A DNA stretch of 64,000 bases from Streptomyces canus (GTDB taxonomy: Bacteria > Actinomycetota > Actinomycetes > Streptomycetales > Streptomycetaceae). The notes under the pieces are model-generated. The model worked only from the letters and a program-made list of their open reading frames with translations. It made no database searches and was not told the DNA's origin. Shown here piece by piece: positions 59,239-64,000 of the stretch. The first letter of the stretch is position 1. Each line of letters opens with the position of its first letter. Position numbers and translations under genes: made by a program. The stretch covers positions 62,001-126,000 of the forward strand of contig NZ_JAUSYQ010000001.1 of assembly GCF_030816965.1 (NCBI RefSeq), read 5' to 3'.

Positions 59239-59688
59239 TCAGAGTGACGCCTCTGCCCGCACGGTGGCTCCGTCAGCCTCAGTTGCTGCAAGGGCTCGTT
59301 GGATCACCTCGTCTGGCATGTCCACCCAAACCCGTACGGAGGATTCGATGGTGCCGAACAATTGGTGCTCGCCCTGCCACGCTTCAGCATTTATCACACG
59401 GTGCGCCAGACGGGAAAAGTGTTTCACATTCTCGTCCTGCGTCAGGGCAAGCTCCACGCCCATCAGGGGGTCACGCCGTCCAAGAAGGCGCCACCGCGAG
59501 GGTTTCTCATGTCTCTGGCGAGCGGCTTCGGAGATCCTTTCAAAAGTCTTCCTTGCCTGCTCGTCGGTCAGCGGTTCGTCGACGTAAAGGTCCAGGTAGA
59601 CCCGAGCACCCACAGTCGCGAACTCGGTAGCCATCTTCGCGAGGAAGATCTCCATGTCGTGCGGAGTTGATGCCGAGATGTAGCGCAT
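59239..59688 (-). CDS. Hypothetical protein, candidate immunity partner of the Rhs tail
   Basis: 149 residues: RYISASTPHDMEIFLAKMAT, VGARVYLDLYVDEPLTDEQA, LMGVELALTQDENVKHFSRL, VRVWVDMPDEVIQRALAATE. Mixed alpha/beta, acidic, no signal peptide. No family recognised. It follows the Rhs C-terminal toxin directly on the same strand, the usual place for the cognate immunity gene. The strong palindrome between them may decouple their transcripts. Immunity function is inferred from position only. Confidence 0.5.
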   Translation of the reverse strand: MRYISASTPHDMEIFLAKMATEFATVGARVYLDLYVDEPLTDEQARKTFERISEAARQRHEKPSRWRLLGRRDPLMGVELALTQDENVKHFSRLAHRVINAEAWQGEHQLFGTIESSVRVWVDMPDEVIQRALAATEADGATVRAEASL

Positions 59689-59705
59689 TGATCAGCTCCT
59701 CACTC

Positions 59706-59751
59706 ATTGGATGTGCCTCTACTGTTGATCAACAGTAGAGGCACATCCAAT
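59706..59751. terminator. 46-bp perfect palindrome (terminator-like)
   Basis: 23-bp arms centred on TGATCA; each arm contains GGATGTGCCTCTACTG. It lies between the Rhs stop (59775) and the next start (59688). A stem this long with no unpaired loop is either a very strong bidirectional terminator or the relic of inverted element ends. Confidence 0.75.
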
Positions 59752-59774
59752 CATGATCGGTATCCGAGGTCGGC

Positions 59775-60440
59775 CTAAGCGGGCGGGCAGACCTTCCTCG
59801 GGTAGCACGGATAGCGCCACCTTTGTACAGGGGTGGTGTAGATCGGCGGCCCCCAACGCCCTACGCCCCGCATGAACCTACTCCCCCATCTGGCCGTCCA
59901 CCGCAATGCATTGCGGGCACGAAAATGCTTCTTCCCATAGTTCATGTGCCAGCCGCTGTGCCTGTCCCACTCGAATCGCATCTTGTGGTTGAAGAGGTGG
60001 AGGCCAGGGCGGCCGTCACGCATGACAAGGTGTTTGTTTCCTCTGTTGAAGAAGAGGCACTTCGTGTGCGTGCAGCCGAACGAGTGTTTTACTCGCTTCC
60101 ACCAGCCCCACTTTCCGTCCAGATCGTAGCAATTGATTGGATCGGCGGTGCAGTAATCATAGGCGTTGGCATTGCCGCCTGGCACCGGGACCACTGAAAG
60201 GAAGCGTCCGGTCTCGGGGGTGTACAGACGCACTCCCATGAGGGTGGCGCTGATGACAGTTTCGCTGGAGCGCTGTTTGCCACCGAGCCAGCCGTAGCGA
60301 GTGGTGCTGCTGCTCTCGGGGTTACCGTACTCGTCGTATGCGAGTGCGCTCGTTGCCTCGGAGCTGTCGAGCGGCAACTGCATGATGACGCTGCCATGAA
60401 TGTCCGTCAACTCCAGGACAACATCTCGATGTCCTTCCAC
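59775..60440 (-). pseudogene. Rhs-family C-terminal part with toxin domain
   Basis: About 221 codons. DVVLELTDIHGSVIMQLPLD, AYDEYGNPESSSTTRYGWLG, GKQRSSETVISATLMGVRLY and TPETGRFLSVVPVPGGNANA form the Rhs repeat-associated core that ends at YDYCTADPINCYDLDGK. The next ~100 residues are a basic, aromatic-rich variable domain (GCTHTKCLFFNRGNKHLVMR; HKMRFEWDRHSGWHMNYGKK; RWGPPIYTTPVQRWRYPCYP), presumably the toxin. Its Rhs shell has been removed by deletion (see 60407-60805), so this piece has no start or secretion signal. Confidence 0.75.
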
Positions 60441-60805
60441 ACACCCGCCTGCTTCACCCGGACCGGACCCGCGTACGCCGCCGTCTCCAGCTCCCCACTG
60501 GGCAACGCGTACGTCGTCGAGTCGGCCGCCCGCTCCGACAGCACCTCGATCTTCCGGCCCTGCAACCGGGCCATCAGCACCGCCGACGCCTCATCCTGCG
60601 CCTCCGCCGGACCCGGTGCCTCGGTGGTCGACTGCGCCGTGACATCGGTGGTCGGCGTGGCGAACGCGATGCCGGTGTCTTGGGACACCAGCGCCGCCTC
60701 GGTCGCGAACAGCATCACGACGCCGATGGCTATCTGCCGTAGCCGTCGCGCCTGGCGCACCCGGCCTCTACTTGGTCTGCCATGGGCCACAGGTTTGTGA
60801 CGCAC
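60407..60805 (-). pseudogene. N-terminal part of the same Rhs toxin gene
   Basis: 132 codons from ATG 60805: a signal-peptide-like start (RQIAIGVVMLFATEAALVSQ), then EAQDEASAVLMARLQGRKIE, VLSERAADSTTYALPSGELE, TAAYAGPVRVKQAGVWKDIE. This is the typical beginning of secreted Streptomyces Rhs proteins. At about 60420 the frame runs into the C-terminal part in a different phase. Several kb of Rhs repeats are missing. A microhomology GACATCGA lies at the joint. Confidence 0.75.
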
Positions 60806-61190
60806 GATCAGCTCCCTCCCCTACGCTCCGCAACACGGAGCCAACAGAAACGAGCTGATCTTCACCAACGACTCAAATATCACCCACTGAAAGAGCGCCA
60901 GATATTCAAATCTAGCCATGCGAGTCACCAGAAAAGCTGAAGAGCTGCTCGCGACAGTGGCCTCCGGTCGTCCCGATTAGCCGCCTTCATACACTTCGAG
61001 CCGAAGGCGTTGGGCAGTTCAGCCTGCGACCGCACCATCTGTACGGTTTTAAGATCTTTCTAAGAACTGAAAGAAGAAGTGGAGCAACCGGTAAGAAAAA
61101 GACAAGATCGCCGCAGTCTGGCCGCGTGCACCCTGCGCGACTGCACGAGGGAAGGCGCGGCACGGCGGCCGAGACGTGGCACAACCCGAC
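60806..61190. other. No gene seen (about 385 bp)
   Basis: The first part would hold the promoter of the Rhs gene, relatively AT-rich. From 61080 a purine-rich, low-complexity stretch leads to the CRISPR-like repeats. Nothing else is recognisable. Confidence 0.45.
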
Positions 61191-61280
61191 GGGACCATCC
61201 CCGCGGTGCGGGGAGCAGCCTGCGTAGTAGGTCCGGCAGCGGCGGACGGTGGGACCATCCCCGCGCGCGGGGGTGCTCCC
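61191..61280. CRISPR. Two-repeat, type I-E-like CRISPR relic
   Basis: GGGACCATCCCCGCGGTGCG (repeat 1 starts 61191) and GGGACCATCCCCGCGCGCGG (repeat 2 starts 61251) are about 28-29 bp long, both with the GC-hairpin core and GGGGAGCAG/GGGGTGCTCC end found in Streptomyces type I-E arrays. One 32-bp spacer (61219-61250) separates them; the 60-bp period fits I-E. No cas genes are in the window. The two repeats differ at several positions, so this is a decaying mini-array. Confidence 0.6.
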
Positions 61281-61346
61281 ACCATGGTCACTGAGCCCCA
61301 GCCCGACCAAGCTGCTCCCCGGACGCGCGCGGATGGCTACCTGCCG

Positions 61347-63875
61347 TCACGCAGCCCAGCGATGCGACCGGCTGGCCGCCAGCCGCGCCCGTAGCACCTT
61401 CAGTTGCCCGAGCTGGGTGCACAGCAGGTAGTCCGCAGTACGGCGGCGGGCGCCGGCTGCGGCGGCCTCCGCAGCCCGAAGGTCTCGGGGCCGCTGGCGC
61501 AGTGCCGCCTCGTACGCGGCGTCGGCCTCCGCGTCGGCGTCCTCGCTCGCCATCAGCCGCCGTACGGCGGCCATCCGGCGCTCGTCGCGCACCTGTTCGG
61601 CGACCTCGGGCGCCGCGTACGCCGTCCAGGCGGCATCGCCGCCGCGGCGCCGGCAGACCTCGTCGATCAGGGCCCGGGTGTCGGCCTCGCAGCGGGCGGT
61701 GAGCTCGGATACCTGCTGCGGATCGTCCAGATCAGCCCGTACCGCGATCACTAGGTCGACGGCCTCCTCCACGAGTAGGTTGGTACGCCGGGAGTATGAG
61801 CACGCCGGACACAGGCCCGCCGCCTCTAGCAACCCGCAGTCTGCGCAAGGCGCTGACTGCCTTGCTCGCTCCTGCTCCTGCTCCCGTTCCCGGCGCCGTG
61901 CCACAGCGACCTGCCGCTCCTGCGCTGCGGCGGCCGCACGGGCATGCCGGACCTGGGCGCGTTCGGCCTCCACCACGGTGTGGGTGCGCAGCCGCCGCTC
62001 GTAGGCGGCCCGGAGCTCGGCGGTACCCACGCCCGCCAGGTCCGCCGCAGTCTCCATGCGGATCCTGGCCCGCACCGCGCGCCGGTCCGCGATCACCGAG
62101 GCGCAGGAGGGGCAGTCCTCCCGTGTGTCCAGGCGGATCCCGTCGTCGCACCGCACGTCCGCACAGACCGGTCGCTGCACCATGCCCCGCCGGATCAGCC
62201 ACCCGAACGCACTGCCTACCAAGGCCTCGCCCCCGGTCTCCTCCAGCCGGTCGGTGAGCCGATCGGCCAGCAGACGCGCTGCCGTCTCCGGCTGCTCCAG
62301 CATGCCCGCCAGCCGCCTCACCTCCGCCTTCGCAGCCGCCGCGACCTGGTCCTGCTGCCATCCGGACAACCGCTCCCACAACCCGGAGGCCGGCCCCAGA
62401 GCCACCCGCAGACCAAGATCAGCCGGAAGGTCCGCCCTCCGCTGCTGCTGCGCCTTCTCCCATCCCACGGCCTGCGGCCGGCCACCGGCCACAGCCCCGG
62501 CAGCACGCTGCCCACAACGCTCATCGGCTGGGAACTCATTCGGCTTTTCCCCGCGTAGCGGGCCGTCCTCAGCCGCTGGCGGCGCCGACTCGGCAACGGT
62601 GGCCTCGCCTTCGGCGGCATGGTCCTCGCGCACGCACACGCGCTCCGGCCGACGGCCTTCACCCCCACGGCCTTCGCCGGAAAAACCACAAGGAAGCTGG
62701 AGAGGAACGACGGGAGTAACCACAGGAGCGTGGACTGCGTGGAGCTTTGCACCATCGGGACGCTCCTGGTTCCCCGCCTCCCCGGTGGTCTCAGTACCGC
62801 AGATCTCAGTCGTACCAAGGGCACCGGCCACAGCAGCGGGAGCATGATCTCCGCACGCACCATCAGGACGCGCCAAAAGCACGGGATCAGGCCCCCGAAC
62901 AGCCTCCACAAAGGCCAGAGTGCTGCCGTACGCACGAGCGACCGGCAGCAGCATGACCTTGCCCCGGCCTTTCATCCGCGTCGCCGTCGCCTTGCGCTGC
63001 CGCGCCACGACACCCGCCTCCGCCAGCCTGGCCAGGACCTTCCGCGCCCCGGACGGTGAACAGCCCAGCAGCCGCGCCAGCGTCGCCGCCCCACGCCCCT
63101 CCTTCTTCCTGACCGAGCCGCCGCACAGCTGAAGCCAGCCGGACGCCCGCGTGTTCAGCACCATCAGCAGCAGCCCGAGCCGGTCGGTCGCCGCGCCCTT
63201 GCCCGTACGGCCGGCCAGCAGCCCCGGCGGCGTCGGCTCCTTGCCCACCGGCATCCAGCCGGGCCCGAACAGCGCCTCGATGAGACGCAGCAGCGTTGCT
63301 AGTTCCGCCTTCGTCAGTGCGAGCGGGTGCCCTGCTCCCCCGCCGCGGTGAGCGTTCCACAGCGGCATCACCAGACAGTCCAGCCCCGTCGGGTGCCCCT
63401 TCGCATCCGTGACCACCCTCGTGCGCAGTGCGCCCGAACCACGCAGTACAGGCAGCACCTTGTGGTGGACCGTCGACTCCTTCACGCCCATCCACCGACC
63501 GAGCTCCGCACCCCAGATGGAGGTCAGGAGGTCGTTTCTCTCGCCTTTGGGCGCCCGCGACTTCGCGTAGAGCACCACTGCCGCCAGCTTCGGCGCATCC
63601 TTCAGCCCGGTGATCGACGGGTCCGCCAACAGCGCCTGGACGGCGGCGAGCAGCCGCATCCGCATCCTCCGGCCCAGGCGCAGCGGCTCGTCCGGGACTT
63701 TGTCACCCGCCTGCCCCGAAGTCGGCAGAGACCGCAGCGCGTTCCGCTGCCCGGGGAGCCTCGGGGCCTCGTCGACGGAGCTGTCGAAGAGCGCACCGAG
63801 AGGGTGCTCCAGCGCGGCGGCCGACGCCGCCACGGCGCTCACCGAGGCACCCCGGCGACGGCCGCCCGCGAGCAC
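61347..63875 (-). CDS. Large HTH protein, replication/partition-like, plasmid type
   Basis: 842 residues. The N-terminal third has two winged-helix-like units: LYAKSRAPKGERNDLLTSIW, GAELGRWMGVKESTVHHKVL and, later, GAATLARLLGCSPSGARKVL, ARLAEAGVVARQRKATATRM. A disordered, charged middle (350-470) follows, then a helical region (LWERLSGWQQDQVAAAAKAE) and zinc-binding Cys clusters (CADVRCDDG...CPSCASV; CADCGLLEAAGLCPACSYSR) with a long coiled segment. Such proteins are encoded on Streptomyces linear plasmids and arms; a replication or segregation role is likely but not shown. Start GTG/ATG choice near 63875 is uncertain. A 3' fragment is duplicated at 57147-57450. Confidence 0.6.
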   Translation of the reverse strand: MLAGGRRRGASVSAVAASAAALEHPLGALFDSSVDEAPRLPGQRNALRSLPTSGQAGDKVPDEPLRLGRRMRMRLLAAVQALLADPSITGLKDAPKLAAVVLYAKSRAPKGERNDLLTSIWGAELGRWMGVKESTVHHKVLPVLRGSGALRTRVVTDAKGHPTGLDCLVMPLWNAHRGGGAGHPLALTKAELATLLRLIEALFGPGWMPVGKEPTPPGLLAGRTGKGAATDRLGLLLMVLNTRASGWLQLCGGSVRKKEGRGAATLARLLGCSPSGARKVLARLAEAGVVARQRKATATRMKGRGKVMLLPVARAYGSTLAFVEAVRGPDPVLLARPDGACGDHAPAAVAGALGTTEICGTETTGEAGNQERPDGAKLHAVHAPVVTPVVPLQLPCGFSGEGRGGEGRRPERVCVREDHAAEGEATVAESAPPAAEDGPLRGEKPNEFPADERCGQRAAGAVAGGRPQAVGWEKAQQQRRADLPADLGLRVALGPASGLWERLSGWQQDQVAAAAKAEVRRLAGMLEQPETAARLLADRLTDRLEETGGEALVGSAFGWLIRRGMVQRPVCADVRCDDGIRLDTREDCPSCASVIADRRAVRARIRMETAADLAGVGTAELRAAYERRLRTHTVVEAERAQVRHARAAAAAQERQVAVARRREREQEQERARQSAPCADCGLLEAAGLCPACSYSRRTNLLVEEAVDLVIAVRADLDDPQQVSELTARCEADTRALIDEVCRRRGGDAAWTAYAAPEVAEQVRDERRMAAVRRLMASEDADAEADAAYEAALRQRPRDLRAAEAAAAGARRRTADYLLCTQLGQLKVLRARLAASRSHRWAA

Positions 63876-64000
63876 CGGCTGGCAGGAGCAGGCCGCCCGC
63901 CTCCCCGTTTTAGACAGGGATCGTCCGGACTGATCGGGCTGTGAAATCCGTCAACACGTGGCGCCACAGAAGGGCAAACAGGAGTAAAACGGGTGTATGT
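63876..64000. other. Upstream region of the large HTH gene
   Basis: 125 bp at the window edge without a gene. Contains purine-rich stretches and presumably the promoter for the minus-strand gene. Confidence 0.35.

Noticed and set aside
61300..61345. A third CRISPR repeat in inverted orientation
   Set aside because: CTGCTCCCCGGACGCGCGCGG only partly matches the repeat, and spacing is wrong.
1..64000. tRNA or rRNA genes
   Set aside because: No cloverleaf with a T-loop GTTCRA-type box flanked by proper stems, and no rRNA signature, was recognised by eye. A dedicated covariance search would be decisive.

Overview
The window is high-GC actinobacterial DNA with Streptomyces-type gene families throughout: DUF6009, DUF397, Lsr2, YVRPHYRRDGT small proteins, FG-GAP secreted proteins and Tap/Tpg. 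The tap-tpg operon at 32743-35439 encodes telomere-replication proteins and marks a linear replicon, so this is either a linear plasmid or a chromosome arm of a Streptomyces. A prim-pol/P4-helicase replication module with iterons, a parB remnant, two intact tyrosine recombinases and a large HTH protein favour plasmid-like or plasmid-derived DNA. Many genes are truncated, frameshifted or duplicated as fragments, as is usual in terminal accessory DNA.

Layout. 1-4.3 kb: coding remnants, a parB gene with an internal deletion, a PIN toxin/antitoxin pair, a helicase fragment and DUF6009. 4.3-7.6 kb: P4-type helicase and prim-pol genes downstream of about 600 bp rich in 9-bp-period AGGGACY iterons, a candidate origin. 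7.9-15.3 kb: metabolic and secreted proteins with IS5, DUF397, ROK and DUF2785 remnants. 15.4-19.4 kb: an ECF-type sigma factor with a membrane tail, small membrane proteins, a membrane-anchored Mrr nuclease and an endonuclease VII-like HNH protein. 19.5-30.5 kb: two tyrosine recombinases around regulators (double HTH, HTH-WD40), a frameshifted sigma-like gene and a secreted binding-protein/vWA fusion. 30.8-35.5 kb: remnants, then tpg-tap. 35.6-38.3 kb: a bounded Tn7-like element with inverted ends and a 5-bp target duplication, which has lost tnsB and tnsC. 39.1-47.3 kb: recombinase remnant, an MFS exporter behind a classical translational attenuator, CBS-BON protein, DUF4265, SRAP and 2'-5' RNA ligase family proteins. 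47.3-49.7 kb: a damaged IS21-type element. 50-52 kb: an APC permease. 52.2-60.8 kb: a polymorphic-toxin graveyard containing SMI1 immunity proteins, an IS256 transposase fused to a nuclease-toxin tail, SMI1 and Lsr2, a thermolysin-like protease, and an Rhs gene collapsed by internal deletion. 61.2-63.9 kb: a two-repeat type I-E-like CRISPR relic and a large HTH protein, a piece of which is duplicated at 57 kb.

How it works together. Replication and maintenance would rest on prim-pol plus helicase, Tap/Tpg and possibly the large HTH protein. Accessory traits are drug efflux under leader-peptide control, lactone or other ester hydrolysis (MBL protein), nucleases and toxin/immunity modules. The most informative features are the attenuator at 39.8 kb, the Tn7-like deletion derivative, the iteron field at 7.0-7.6 kb and the chimeric transposase-toxin-immunity-Lsr2 reading frame.
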